A DNA stretch of 64,000 nucleotides from Rhizomys pruinosus (GCA_009823505.1 VZQC01011939.1:3824751-3888750); one strand, 5' to 3'; shown: positions 1 to 11,613, numbered from the stretch's first letter. Notes: generated by a model not told the origin, from the sequence alone. Numbers and translations: made by a program.

Positions 1-125
1 ATACCTCGCTCGTGGTTTGGGAACCATAGATGTCGACCAGGCTTGCCCCTTGATCTCAGAGAGGAGCTGTCTGCCTTCTCTGTCCCAAGTGCTGGGATTA
101 ACAAGTCATGTGTGCTACACTCAGG
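1..125 (-). mobile_element. B1 SINE, old and diverged
   Basis: Reading the minus strand, the segment resembles the body of a rodent B1. On the plus strand, 'ccaagtgctgggattaac' near position 90 is the complement of the conserved B1 5' part, and 'gaccaggcttg' matches its middle. The copy is strongly diverged and is cut by the window edge. Confidence 0.65.
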
Positions 126-469
126 CAAAAGTGTCCGTGTTTTGTTGTTTTTTCTTGTACTGAATATTTGCAATTTTCATGGCATAGTAGTTTGATGGCA
201 TTTAGATCCAGACCCCTTTCTGCAACTCCCCACCCCCTACTATTTTATATATAATATATACTATATAGTAATATATTATATGTCATATATTTATACATTT
301 GTGTCCACAGATGTGGCTCCATCCAAGTGGGTCCCACAAGAGCTCCAACACTGAAAGACACTGTCTTCCCCCCTCCAGCAGGCCATCATTTGTCAAAAGT
401 TCCTTGAGGTTGGCTGGGAGTTTTCCCCATGTCTATGCTGACATTTTGTTAATTTGAGGGCTTGCATAG
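126..469. other. No gene seen; AT-rich stretch
   Basis: A run of TA-rich sequence lies at about 241-295. I see no open frame of note and no recognisable repeat in the rest. Confidence 0.4.
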
Positions 470-985
470 GCTTGTGCCATGCGTTGTCTCATTGTGCATG
501 TCCATCGCTATGACATGCTGTCATACTTGTCATGCTGTCATCACTGTACATTGCTGTCATCACTGTGCATGTTGTCATCACTTGCCTGCATCATGTCATA
601 CTGTTGCATGCTGTGCTCCATCAGCTGCTGCATGCTGTCATCAAGCTGTGCATGCTGTCATCATTGTGTGCATGTTGTCATCACTGTGCATGCTGTCTAA
701 TTGTGCACGCTGTCATCACTGCTGCATCTGTCTCACTTCATGTTGTATTGTATGCTGTCCACATTCGTGCATTGTGTCATCAGCTGCATGCTGTCTATTC
801 ACTGTGCATGCGTCTTCACCTGTGATGCTCCATTTGCATGCTGTCATCACTGTGCATGCTGTCATAACTACTGTGCATGCTTGTCCATCACTGTGTGTGC
901 TATCTGTGATGCAATTGTCTCCCTGTGATGCTGTCATCATGTGCCTGCTATGCTCTTGCAGCTGTATAATGTGCATGCTTGTCAC
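470..985. repeat. Degenerate minisatellite, unit about 18 bp
   Basis: A motif close to 'tgtcatcactgtgcatgc' recurs roughly 20 or more times with substitutions and small indels. It is clearest at 525-560, 640-720 and 830-905. The repeat keeps several frames open on both strands, giving long Cys/His-rich translations that are by-products of the period, not genes. Confidence 0.85.
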
Positions 986-1687
986 ATGCCATGATTCAGA
1001 ATTTCAGAACTGGTTTCATAATGCAGAGGTAAGTGTCTGGAGACCTTATTCATACACACTTCAAGTGATCAACTATCTACACATAGGGTGAATGCATCTT
1101 GTAATCTACAGAGAAGTGTCACTTTATATCAGCAGATATGCTAACACAGAGACCCACAGCTGTCAAATGTGTGGACATAGAAGAAGAAATTGAGTATTTG
1201 TCACCTCAAATGAGCACCTATGTCATCCTCTCCCGTGGCTCTAGGGACACTGCTGAGAAAAGGGGCACGAACAATTGAAGAGCCAGAGGGGCTGGATGAC
1301 CACAACGAAACAGAAGTCTGTCCAGACATATTGGTCAGTTTACTCAGATGAGCATCACAATAAGAAAATATGTGTTTAATACAGGATGCACTTTTAATAT
1401 TATACTGAAGGCCAGCCTTAGTGATGGGAACGCTACAAGTTGCAGACATACTGTACCAATACCTAAGATGTGGGAGGATCATTACTGTATGAACCTGCCT
1501 GGCCCTGACTTCATCTAATGATTCCCTCCTAATCAAATCAACCCAGCATCTGGTTCTCAGGAACCAGCCCAAGCCCCACTCATGACCTAAATGAAGCCCT
1601 GGTCAGCCCTGCTAACCCTCATTATCTGAACTATAACATGTCAATTGGTCTCTTATCGATTTAAAAACAAGTGTTCCACCACATATG
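986..1687. other. No gene or assignable repeat seen
   Basis: Mixed-composition sequence without a convincing coding frame. The part around 1130-1330 has the feel of an old rodent retroelement, but I cannot assign it. Confidence 0.35.
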
Positions 1688-1830
1688 CTCTTTAAGTCCC
1701 AGCACTTGAAGAGGACAGCAAGAGCAGATCTCTGTGATGTTGGAGGGTATAACCTGTCTACGTACATGTTCCAGGCTATTTGGAGCTAAGGGATAACCCT
1801 TGTCTCAAAAAAAAGCAAAAAAAAAAAAAG
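1688..1830 (+). mobile_element. B1 SINE, diverged, with A-rich tail
   Basis: The order of B1 landmarks is preserved: 'tcccagcacttg', then 'gatctctgtg', then a 'ccaggctatttggagcta' region, then 'cttgtctcaaaa' and an A-rich tail ending near 1830. The first bases of the element appear to be missing. Confidence 0.7.
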
Positions 1831-2520
1831 TAGAAAAAAGAAGATAATAAAATTTTTTATAAACAGCCTCTAACACAAAGGAAGAATTCAACTCAAAACA
1901 AAGTAAACAAATAACCATAGAGAAAGTGGAGAAGACAAGAAGAATGACAACTTAAATATACATACTATTAAATTGACTTGTAAGCCTCACGACAATGGTG
2001 ACCAGCATGCACAGTTGCCAAGCAGATATACCAGGAAAAAAATACCAGCAACATCGATGTGTAGAGAAGTGATAAGATATATCCAAACCCTACCTGGGGA
2101 CACTAACAGCCAAAATTAATGGCTGTGGGGAGTGATGACCGTTCTTTTCAAAGGTATGTGACTCTTTGTAGGGTATATGTTGTCATCTTTTTGTGTACAT
2201 GTGATACAAACCACCAACGACCACAGGGAAACTTTATAAAACGGAAGAGTTTTCTGAGTTTACTATCTGATGGTTCCAGGGAATAGAGTCCACAGTGGCG
2301 GGAGGCATGGTGGCAACAGTGCAGCTGAGCTAGAAAGCTGAGGTTTCAAATCCTTCAAGCAGCCACAAGAAGCAGAATGAAATATGAAATTCACAGGACA
2401 AGGTCTCCGCGTGGAGCGAGAACAATGGGTGGTGGGCACTGCCCTGGACTGAGAACTTCTGGAGAATGAGTACTGCTGGGGTGCGGGGAAAACTATGCCT
2501 TCTCTAAGCATCTCTAGATG
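1831..2520. other. No gene seen; possible old retroelement sequence
   Basis: No sustained reading frame with recognisable domains. Given the L1 3' end directly downstream, part of this could be old L1 3' UTR, but I cannot align it with confidence. Confidence 0.3.
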
Positions 2521-2703
2521 TGCTGACTAGACTCCAGTGGATTGTATTTGCACGAAGGGCATCTGGGAGGGTCAGAGAAGCTTAACTGGATAGGACTCTT
2601 AACGTGGATGGCACACTGTAGTAAATCCAAATGGGGAGTTGGGGGCAGGGAGAGGGGTGTCTAAATTTGATTAGGAACCATTTTGTGAAATGTACAGATG
2701 CTT
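2521..2703 (+). mobile_element. L1 3' UTR terminal segment
   Basis: Contains the L1 3'-end signature seen elsewhere in this window (for example 40,795-40,985): 'gactagactccagtggatt', then a 'cttaacgt' block, then 'gtctaaatttgattagg' and 'tgtgaaat'. The chimeric SINE at 2704 is inserted in its last bases, because the L1 tail resumes after the second TSD. Confidence 0.75.
2691..2703 (+). repeat. TSD of chimeric SINE, left copy
   Basis: 'tgtacagatgctt' here is matched by 'tgtaagatgctt' at 3111-3122 with one indel. The pair brackets the whole B2/L1/B2 structure and shows that it inserted as one unit. Confidence 0.75.
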
Positions 2704-3110
2704 GGGGCTGGAGAGATGGCCTAGCGGTTGAAAGCACCGAACTGCTCTTGCAGAGGACCCGGGTTCGATCCCTGGCACCCACATGGCAGTCGAGAACATC
2801 CGAACGGGTCTAGAATCAAGCCACCACTTATTTTCAGACTCTGTAATTACTGTATACGAATGGAAAACTATGTATTCATATTTTAAGTATATAATATTAA
2901 AGAAGAAGAAAATGTAAATTCTTAAACATAAAAAAGATGTACAACCAATATGGCTGAGAGCGTCGTAAACTCCAATTCCAGGAGAACTCCAGTTCCAGGG
3001 GAATCCGACACCCTTTCGCCCTCCGCAGCATTGCATGACACAGTTGTGCAGACCTACATGCAGACAGTGCATTCATGCACATCAAAAATGGTAAATTAAA
3101 AAAAAAAGTA
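2704..3110 (+). mobile_element. Chimeric SINE: B2 head, L1 3'-UTR segment, B2 tail
   Basis: Positions 2704-2798 are a B2 5' half with pol III A-box-like 'tggcctagcgg' and B box 'ggttcgatcc'. Positions 2806-2930 match the L1 3' UTR segment found antisense at 32,100-32,220, 34,115-34,230 and 54,065-54,195. A short linker containing 'aagatgtacaac' follows, and from about 2948 the B2 3' half resumes to an A-rich tail near 3108. TSDs flank the whole (2691-2703 and 3111-3122). A second copy with the same junctions lies at 5742-5994. A B2 hit by an unrelated L1 insertion is less likely, because both copies share the joints and changes not seen in the L1 copies. Confidence 0.75.
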
Positions 3111-3122
3111 TGTAAGATGCTT

Positions 3123-3313
3123 AATTTTAAAAAAGAGAGACAGAGAGAGTAACTGGAGTCTGACAAGGCTTTTCTTAACTCTCTAAGCCCGCCCCCAGTG
3201 AAGTACTTCCCTTAGCATGGCCATAACTTTCTAAGACTCCCAAAACAGTGCCACCCACTGGGCAAAATGTCTGCTATGAAGCTATGGGGGAAATTCTCAT
3301 TCAAACCACCACA
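3123..3313 (-). mobile_element. ERVL-MaLR-type LTR, partial
   Basis: Read on the minus strand, the segment begins at 3313 with 'tgtggtggtttgaatgag', the same start as the two-LTR element at 12,558. It continues with the cccccatag and 'ggcagcact'-like blocks in the same order. Only about the first half of the LTR is present, and its 3' part is lost near 3130. Confidence 0.8.
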
Positions 3314-3317
3314 TAGG

Positions 3318-3490
3318 TTAATCAGGTTCCAGTGGATACACCCATACTAAAGAACATTTGGGGACACAAATTAAGACCCTACAGGCAACCATTATAGTAT
3401 AATAGAGTACATTAAACTAGGCAGGCAATAAGGAAGAAGTGTGGATATTGGAGGGATCTAAAAACCACCAAAATATACTGTATGAGAACC
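3318..3490 (+). mobile_element. L1 3' UTR terminal segment
   Basis: 'caggttccagtggata', 'ggggacacaaatt' and the terminal 'atatactgtatgag' reproduce the order of the L1 3' end at 51,030-51,183. It is separated from the previous L1 end by the LTR fragment. Confidence 0.65.
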
Positions 3491-3780
3491 TGTCCACTTT
3501 GTCCCACCTTAGGCTTAGGCCCTGTCACCCTGCCACAGAGCTCTGGACTAGCCAGGTAAATTAGTTAAATCCTGGCCACTTGGTCACCATTGACCTGCTT
3601 GGAGACCAGTCCCATCCAACTGCTCACTCCTGGCTCATATCTACCCTGCTTTATCTGGTCAGAAACTGCTTACTTGTTCACCTTCCTGTTTAAGGCTAGG
3701 CCCATTCACGCTGCTGGAGAACTCCAAACTACCCTGCTTGGAAATATCCCATCACTCTAGTGAAAATCAAAAGTGAGACT
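3491..3780. other. Possible L1 5' untranslated region; no gene
   Basis: C-rich sequence directly upstream of an L1 ORF1 remnant in the same orientation. Its position suggests an L1 5' UTR, but no monomer repeat is visible, so this is inference from context. Confidence 0.3.
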
Positions 3781-4950
3781 AAAGCATAGATCAACTAACT
3801 CTTCATACATAATCAGAAAGTAACCAAACGACATCAACATAAAAACAGAACCAAAGCTTCAATTCGACAAAGTCATTCACAATGCTATAAAATCAAATAA
3901 TATGAAAAAAAATGAGATAATATGTTCAACCAAATCCCACCAGACGTGTTCTACAATAAGTAAGACAGTACTCAAGGGAACCACAGACACAGAATTAAAA
4001 GAATAATCATAAACATGATCAAAGAAATCAAGGAATTTTAAAGAACACACCAAACAACTCAAAGAACTCAAAGAAGATAGGAATAAACTCCCGACTGGAG
4101 CTCAAGAAATAGAAATATACAGCTGAATGAATGACAAAGACAATTCAGGATTTAAAAAGTGAATTCACAAGGAGATAGAAATAATTAAAGAAAAACTCAA
4201 GCTGAAATGAAGATCGGATTGAAAAAATCAATAAGCCAATTTGAAATATGGGCAACGTTGGTCATGGCGAATGAAAGCAAATAGAAGCAAGAGTATCAGA
4301 CTGATGCTAAAGTTGGAGAACTGGACTGCTCCATAAAAAGCATGAAAATTAAAAACAACACAGGAAAAGAATATGCAATACCATGAAAAGACCAAACTAT
4401 GCATTACAGGCACAGAGGAAGAAGAATCTCAGGCCAGGGCCATGTGACCGATTCTCCATAAGATTGCAGCAGAAAACTTCTTACATTAAGGAAAGCCACA
4501 CCAGAGAGAAGCATAACAGCCTACCATAAGGCGACCCCAAACGAGAACAGACAACTCCCACCGTCGTCAGCGCCGAGAGAACCCACAAGTGACAGCACCA
4601 CCGAGGAGGATCGGAAAGAAGCAGAGACCAACCAACAAACGCTCATACCAAAACTAGCCATCAAATTACAGGTGACTTCCCTGCACAACCTATAAAAGCC
4701 AGGAACGAGCCTGGAGCGAAAGTATTTAAAATATCTGTATGATCATACGAGCCCAACCAGAACTACTTTACCAGCAAAACTGTCTATCATAATTGAAAGA
4801 GAAAGAAAAATCTTCCATGATACAAATATGGCTGAAAGCACATTCATATCACCAAGACCAATCCCATACGAGAGAATCAATAGAAAGAACAAATGACTTA
4901 AACAAGAAATGACCATACCTAAAAAACTACAGAAAGAAAGTAAATGAAGT
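3781..4950 (+). pseudogene. L1 ORF1 remnant
   Basis: A-rich sequence whose translation is broken by many stops and frameshifts but keeps L1 ORF1p landmarks. There is a lysine/glutamate-rich coiled-coil zone (about 4010-4250). Near the end, translation around 4670-4720 gives a 'GDFPAQPIKARNE' stretch, which corresponds to the RNA-binding C-terminal domain of ORF1p. ORF1p normally coats L1 RNA in the cytoplasm. This copy cannot make it. Confidence 0.65.
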
Positions 4951-5741
4951 TGCAATTATGGAAACTCAAAAACGGATCAAGACACACCAAATACATAAAA
5001 ATACAGTGGACCTAAGCAACTGAAGAAAAGCAAGAGGAAACTAATAAGGACAAACCACAAAAAAAGATTAAGGAACAGCACAGTGACCAATACAACTGAC
5101 ATACCAAGGCCAAAGCCTTTCCAGCAAAAGACAAGACGAGTAAACATAAAGGAAACAAAATCCGTCTTTTTGGCCAAAGAAACTTATTTACCGCACGTGA
5201 AGGCACGCCTAGGATGAAAGGAGAAAAATAGCCAGTAAAGCACTAGGAAACAAGCAGGTGTTGCTGTTATAATGTATGGTAAAGTAGACTTCAAATTAAA
5301 ATTATTCAGAAGATCGAGGGAACAATCAACCAAACAGACATTGCAATTGCAACCATTTATGCACCAAACTCTGGTGTACCCAATTTCATATAAAGAGTAA
5401 TTACTGGAGACTTCCAGATACCAAGATTAACCTCCAACTCAGTAATAGTAGGTGACTTCAAAACCCCACTTCTCCAATAGACAGGTCATTTGGACAAAGA
5501 ATAAACAGCAAACATCTAAATTAAATGATATCTTACATATATAAATGGACCTAACAGAAATCTACAGGATATTCACCCAAGCACCAAAGAATACACATTC
5601 TACTCGCAGGCCCAGGGAAGTTTTTCTAAAATAGACCACATACTGGGGCACAAAACAGAACTCAACAAATACCAAAAGAGTGGAAATATTTCATGTATTC
5701 TATTGGACCACAACAGAATAAAGTTTAAAATCAATAGTGAG

Positions 5742-5994
5742 GGGGCTGGAGAGATGGCCTAGAGGTTAAAAGTGCCGACTTCTCTTACAGGCCCTGGGTT
5801 CGATCCCCAGCACACCACATGGCGGTGAGAACAAATCAAACACGGGCTCTAGAATCAACCTACCACCATTACTTTCAGACTCGTAATTTACTGTATACGA
5901 ATGGAAACTCATGTATTCATATATTTAAAGTAATATAAAATTAAAGGAAGAAATGTAAAATTCTAAACAAAACAAGATGTACAACAAATGGCTT
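5742..5994 (+). mobile_element. Chimeric SINE, second copy: B2 head plus L1 3'-UTR segment
   Basis: The B2 5' half (5742-5826, B box 'ggttcgatcc') is followed by an L1 3' UTR segment (5844-5970) and the same 'aagatgtacaac' linker and 'atggct' as the copy at 2704. The B2 3' half is then absent and A/T-rich sequence follows. Both copies carry 'gtatacgaatgg', whereas the L1 3' UTRs read here as 'gtatatgggtgg' or similar. That points to one ancestral chimera. A clean TSD is not visible. Confidence 0.7.
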
Positions 5995-6985
5995 AAATTA
6001 TTTTTAAAATAGAAAAAATTCTATGAAGCTAGTATTATTTTAATACTAAACTAGGTAAGGACCTAATAAAAAAAAAACTATAGGTTCCATATCTTTGATG
6101 GACATAGATGAAAAATTTCTCCACAAAATATTCACAGATGTATAGAAATCAAAAACATCATCCACCATGACAATTTGGCTTTATTCCAGAGATGCTGGGA
6201 TGTTTCAGCATACATAATGTCAATAAATATAATAAATATATAAGTGGAAATAATAAGAAAAAAATCATTTGATCACCTCCATAGATGCAGAAAAGTCTTT
6301 TGACAAACATCCACTATTCATGATAAATATTCTAGAGTGGGACTGGCAGGTACATACATTCAATATAATTAAGCCTCCATACAAAATACCCATAGCAAAT
6401 ATAATCCTAAATGGAAGAAAAACTCAAAGCACTTCCATTAAAATCAAGAACCAAAAAAGACTATCTGGGGACATATGGATCCTTTTCAATACTCCTTTTT
6501 ACAAGGCTTGAAACTCTTGCCTCTACAATAAGAAAGACAAGGAAATTGAAAAGGTATTAATTGGGAAAGAAGAGGTCAAGTTACCCCTATTTGCAGATGA
6601 TATGCTATATTATACCTAATTAACCAAAAATTCCACCCAGAAAACTTCTAGAAATATAAACACTTTTTAGCAAAGTAGCAGGATAATAAATCAATTTATA
6701 AAAGTCACTAGCCTTTCTATACACCAGTAGCAAGCAATCATAGGAATACTTTATTGAAACACTCCCATTAACAATAACAAAAAGAATTATTAAGGAATAA
6801 CTTAACCAAAGACATTAAAGAACCCTATAATAAAAAACTTTCAATCAGTGAAGAGGAAATTGAGGAAGACACAAGGAAATGGTAAAGACCTCTTTGCTCT
6901 GGATTGGAGAATTATTTTGTAACAATGCCTGTCTATCAAAAACTATTCATTTACTCAATGAAATCTCAATCAACATCAACCATGA

Positions 6986-7159
6986 AGCTGGCATGGTGGC
7001 AAGCCCTTTAGTCCAGCACTCAGGAGGTAGAGGTAGGTGGATCTCTGTGAGTTCAAGGCCAGCCTGGTCTCTTAGAGAGAGCTCCGGACCGCTGTACTAA
7101 AGGGAGATCCTGCCTCAAAAATACCAGAAAAAAAGAAAAAAAAAAAAACTAAAAAAAAA
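6986..7159 (+). mobile_element. B1 SINE inserted in L1 ORF2
   Basis: 'agctggcatggtggcaagcc' start, then 'ctcaggaggtagagg', 'gtgagttcaaggccagcctg', 'ctgcctcaaaa' and an A-rich tail. Near-matching TSDs 'caaccatgaa' (about 6976-6985) and 'tcaccatgaa' (about 7160-7169) flank it, and the L1 frame resumes after the second. Confidence 0.85.
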
Positions 7160-7497
7160 TCACCATGAAATTTTTCACAGAAATAGGAAAAAAAATGTTA
7201 AAATTCATATGGAAGTGCAAAAGACCCTGGATAGCCAAACAATTCTGAACACAAAAAGTAATGCTGGGGGATTACCATACCAGATCTCAAACTATATGAT
7301 AGAGCTACAGTCATAAAACCGCACAGTATTGGCATAAAACTAGATCAATGGAGCAAAACAGGAGATTCAGACATGAGTTCATGCAGTTTCAGGCATCTGA
7401 TATCTGACAAAGGAGCTAAGAGGACACACTGAAAGAAAGAAAGTACCTTCAACAAATGCTGCTGGGAAAACTGACTGCTCCATGTAGAAAAGAATGA

Positions 7498-7541
7498 ATG
7501 TACACACACACACACACAAAAACACACCACACACACACACA

Positions 7542-7590
<49 letters not shown>
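7498..7590. repeat. Compound (CA)n and (TA)n microsatellite
   Basis: CA dinucleotides at 7502-7542 are followed by an AT-alternating run at 7545-7590. It sits exactly between two L1 fragments of opposite orientation. Confidence 0.95.
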
Positions 7591-8682
7591 TCAGTTTGCC
7601 TTACTACTAGGTATTTGGTGCTAGCATCCATAAATGAGGGAGACCATCGTTTCTTTTTCTAGGAATGTGTTACTTCGCTTATCATAATGTTTTCTAGTTC
7701 CATCCATTTACCTACAAAGTTAATGATGTCATCTTTCTTTACTGCTGCATTGAACTCCATTGTGTAGATGCCCCACATTTTTGTTATCCAGTCATCAGTT
7801 GAGGGGCACTTGGGTTGGTTCCAACTCTTCAGTATTGTGAAGAGAGCTGCAATAAACATAGATGTGCATGTATCTTTGAGGTAGGATGAGTTTTTTGAGT
7901 ATGTACCCAGGAGTAGTATGACTGGGTCAGGTGGTAGACTCATTTAGAGTCTTTTGATAGTTCTCCATACTGCTTTCCACAGTGGTTGTACGAATTTACA
8001 TTCCCACCAGCAGTGGATGAGTGTTCCTCTTTCCCCACAACCTCTCCAGCATTTGGTGTCTTTTGTTATCATGATCTTAGACAGTCTTATTGGAGTGAGA
8101 TGATATCTTAAAGTGGTTTAATTTGAATTTCCTTAATTATTAATGATGTTGAACACTTTTTAAGATGTTTCTCAGCCATCTTTATTTCCTCACTTTTGAA
8201 GTCTCTGATCAGCTCTTTACGCCATCTCTTGAGTGGGTCATTTGTTTTCTTCTTTGTTTTTTGAGTAGTTTATGTATTTTGGGAATTAATGTTCTGTCAG
8301 ATGTATCACTGATGAAGCTTTCCTCCCAGTCTGTGTGTTTTCTCTTCACTTCATTGTACAGAAGCATTTGAGTTTAATGAGATCCCACTTGTCAATTATT
8401 GACCTTATTTCCTGCACAGCTGCTGTTTGATTTAGAAAGTCTTTTTCTATGCCTATGTCTTGTAGGTTGCTGCCAACATTTTCTTCTATCATCTTCAGAG
8501 TTTGGGGTTTCATGTTGAGGTCTTTGATCAATTTGGAGTTGATTTTTGTACAGGGCAAGAGGTAGGGGTTTAATTTTATTCTACGAATGGTGATCCAGTT
8601 TTGCTTGCATCATTTGCTGAAGATGCTATCTTTCCTCCATTGAGTCTTTTTGGCCCCTTTGTCAAATATGAGGTGGTTGAAA
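7591..8682 (-). pseudogene. L1 ORF2 C-terminal remnant, antisense
   Basis: On the minus strand the translation contains the ORF2 C-terminal region ('LLGTYSKNSSYLKDTCTSMF', then 'AALFTILKSWNQPKCP' and 'MWGIYTMEFNAAVKK' around 7940-7700). Further upstream come 'KINSKLIKDLNMKPQTLKMI' and neighbouring blocks. It reaches the end of the ORF at the simple repeat and has no 3' UTR. Confidence 0.85.
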
Positions 8683-8689
8683 TTTTATG

Positions 8690-10345
8690 TGCTCAGCTCT
8701 TTTCACACTAGCTAAGGAATGAAAACAACCTAATGTTCCTCACCTGATGAATGGATAATGAAAATGTGATACATTTACACAATGGAGTTCTCATCAGTAG
8801 AGAAAAAATGAAATCATGAAATATGCAGGCAAATGGAAGGAACTTGAAACTGTTATGCTAAATGAAGTAACAAAGACTCAGAAAAAGTAGTGATGTATTT
8901 TCTCTCTCATTTGTGGAGCTCAGGTGAAAATGATTATCTCAAAAGCCTATTAAAAATTACACATTCAATGTATTTTCAGGAGTGCATGTATATAGCTGAA
9001 GGCTATATAACAAAAAGCACGGTGCCAGGTAGAGGAATCTTCCCTTGAAATTATTGGCCATGGTAGCCCAGGACACTCCCAAGATAACTCAGGCTATTAC
9101 CACATCCCCTGATTCCAGAACTTGAAGGTAAGACCCTATTGTTGAAGGTAGGACATAATTTGTACCCAGGACGTGAAGAAATCATGCTGGAACTGATCTC
9201 GAAGACTATCTCCAGATCAGAGGATTCTATGAAAACCGCCAAGAGATAAAATACAATCAGTAATCCTATCCAGCTGTAAAGTCTATGAAACATAGCAATG
9301 ATCATCCCAGCAAATATCTCTACTGGTGCAGTGGTGGCACCATTATCTTGGGTGTAATCAACAGCTGTCTAATTGGACTTAAGGCCTGCTCAATGAGAGG
9401 GAACTCATGTGTGGTATTGTAAGCATAGCCAAATTCACATCTTAATGAAAAACTTACTTTTGTCACATCCCTAGATCAATGTAGTTTCTTACTATATTCT
9501 AAATTCATATCCTTATATTTACAGACAAGTGTACCTCTCCCCACTCATCAAAGAAGCTTCTTTTTTTTCAACAAATGGAGACTATTACAAAGTTTCACAA
9601 TTTGTCAAATGCAGAGAATAAGTGTCTGTGAGGTACCCAGGCCTAAGTGACACATCTACAGTGCAAGCTTCATAGAATATAGCAGAACAGGGGGCAGAAA
9701 GAATATCAACACATCTCTCAACTCTCACCACGAGAGCTTTCTGATGCAACCCAAATAGCCACAAATAGCCAATGTGTGGAGAAGAAGAGATTTCAGAGAA
9801 CTAATCTGTGAATAGGCCTCCTATATTAAACCTCTACCACCCAGAGCTCAGAGACAGAAAGAAGGGTAGAAGAAGAGGAAGAAAGATTATGAGCCAGGGA
9901 TGATGGATAACCACAAAGAAACGGAGTTTTCCAGACAGCTGCAAAGTTACTCCTGTGAAGTTGCAGCAATAGTAACAGCATACACAAGACCCAGGCAAGC
10001 TCAAGCCAAACGACCCCCAGCACTGAAGTGGGGGAGTGGGTAAAAGGCCTCAGCCTTAGCTAAGAAACTTGGCAACCAATAAGTACTGGGAGAGGGAGAG
10101 GAGGAGTGTTGATTTTTTAAGTGTGTGACACTAGATATGTTAACAATGCTTCAGTGGATTGATGCACATGGAAGGACATTTGAGGACCTAAGCATGGCTC
10201 CATTGGCCTTAACATATATGACTAAATATATGAAATCAAGCTGTGGAGGCTATAAGTGGGGTGCAAATAGGGTAGGGCATCTAAATATGAGCATAAATAT
10301 GAGCATTGTATGAAATTAGAAAAATTCAATAAAAATGATAAAAAC
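8690..10345 (+). mobile_element. L1: ORF2 C-terminal end plus long 3' UTR (Lx-like)
   Basis: Positions 8693-8930 match the end of ORF2 ('acacaatggagttctcatca', 'gaagtaacaaagactcag'). From about 8990 the sequence follows an old muroid L1 3' UTR ('gtcatcctatccag'-type block near 9265, 'gtggtggcaccattatcttg', 'aacagctgtctaattggact'). The terminal block at 9975-10,345 contains 'cacaagacccaggcaagctc' and ends 'ttcaataaaaatgataaaa'. The orientation is opposite to the L1 piece immediately before it. Confidence 0.8.
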
Positions 10346-11213
10346 CATATTATATGAAAATCACAAAAATCCAATATGATAACTTATAACTTCAAATATT
10401 TAGGGTGATAAAACATCACATCTGTAAAAGAATATCAGGCAACAATGGGAATATGGGAAAAGGCCAACGAAATCAAGAATATGAAAAGTCAAATTAAATT
10501 TGTGCTTCATGTCTTCCTCTCCTGATGAGAAAATATTTATTAAACTTCTTCAAAGATTGGGATGAAAAACTCAATTCCACACTAGTGATAAAAATAGGAA
10601 GGAAGACATTTTTTGCTTTCAAACTTGGAAAGGAAAATATTTCCAGGTAGAATTTTATACCTAGACAAGCTGTCAAATGATTGTGCAAATAGAATAAAGA
10701 AAATTTATTTTTGAAAAATTCAGGGGTTCAGAAAATTTGACCATCATGTCTTCTTCCATCAAAGATAACAGAGAATGCATTGTAATGAAAAGGGGAAATA
10801 AGTGAGGAAGAGGCAAGGTATTGAATGTAGGAAACACTGACTAACACAGGAAAGAGGTTAAGGCTGGGTTTCTGATGGCAGTTATTTGGTAGGTCAAATT
10901 AGAAAAATGTATGCTCTGGACAGACAGAGGAGAGGAACAGGAAGTGACTGTCTCTACAATATCATTTGAATAAAGTGATCACAAATACAGTATAGAAAAA
11001 CACAGCATGAGGAGAAAGACAGAGGAAATATCTTGATGAAGTGCTGTGGGGCAGAGAGACGTCTTCTGCAACTGCAGTTGTCTGAACAGTGTTTATGTTA
11101 CTGTACACCCCCAGTTAAACTGTGTCCTCCCACAGCTCTGACAATATGCTGAAGGTGATCTTCTGTACAAACAGGGTCTTTGAAGATACGTTGTGTGACT
11201 TTTCTGAGGAGTC
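10346..11213. other. No gene or assignable repeat seen
   Basis: AT-rich sequence without a coding frame or recognisable repeat. Confidence 0.4.
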
Positions 11214-11598
11214 ATGAACAAACATCAGTTTACCTCAGTTAGGGAACTAATGACAGACCAAAACAAACAAATGAAACCAATCCAGGTCTATCTGGTGAAA
11301 TGGTGGTTTTCTTGGGGTTACTTTCAGAAGCACGGGTCACTCAAAGGCAACCAGATCATGGTAAAGTCCACCTCATCAGGGGTGGCAAGTTATGAACTGC
11401 AAGCCCGGAGCTCCTGCATGCTTACTGCCTATGCAACACTGGAGAGGGGCTTTGCCAATCTTGTAAGTTTTAGAAACTCTCTCATTCTTCCCAGGATTTG
11501 TAAGTTTCACTTCCTTCTCAGACTTTGTAAGTTTCTTGGGTCTTAAGGAACATCCTTTAGGAGGGACCTATTTAAAGGGAATAGCTAGCTACACAGTT
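11214..11598 (+). other. Unassigned; chance 110-codon open frame
   Basis: A 110-codon frame is open at 11,214-11,546, but its translation shows no domain or family I recognise and contains an internal near-repeat ('atttgtaagtttcacttcct' and 'actttgtaagtttcttgg'). It could be an old retroelement. I would not call a gene. Confidence 0.3.
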
Positions 11599-11613
11599 AG
11601 AAGTCATCATATT
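11599..11613 (+). repeat. TSD, left copy, of the L1 transduction
   Basis: 'agaagtcatcatatt', identical to 11,896-11,910. Confidence 0.9.

Larger units (their letters stand above)
4960..7497 (+). pseudogene. L1 ORF2 remnant (endonuclease and reverse transcriptase parts)
   Basis: The endonuclease part precedes the chimeric SINE. Translated landmarks are 'IYAPNSG' near 5360, 'VGDFKTPL' near 5450 and 'FSKIDHILGHKT' near 5615. The reverse-transcriptase part follows it, with 'FADDMLY' near 6592 and a thumb-like 'LKFIWKCKRPWIAKQF' near 7200. About 1 kb of ORF2 between endonuclease and RT is missing at the SINE. Stops and frameshifts are frequent. A B1 interrupts it at 6986. The piece ends at CA/TA repeats at 7500, short of the ORF2 C-terminus. 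Confidence 0.8.

Noticed and set aside
462..1091. 209-codon open frame rich in Cys and His
   Set aside because: It is produced by an 18-bp tandem repeat whose period keeps several frames open on both strands. No domain order and no signs of exons.
7400..8700. Twin-priming inversion between the L1 pieces at 7497 and 7591
   Set aside because: The order is wrong: the plus-strand piece lies beyond the 3' end of the antisense piece rather than at its 5' end. Two separate fragments meeting at a microsatellite fit better.
11214..11546. 110-codon open frame as a possible small gene
   Set aside because: No recognisable domain, no splice context, and a retroelement-rich setting. Best treated as chance.
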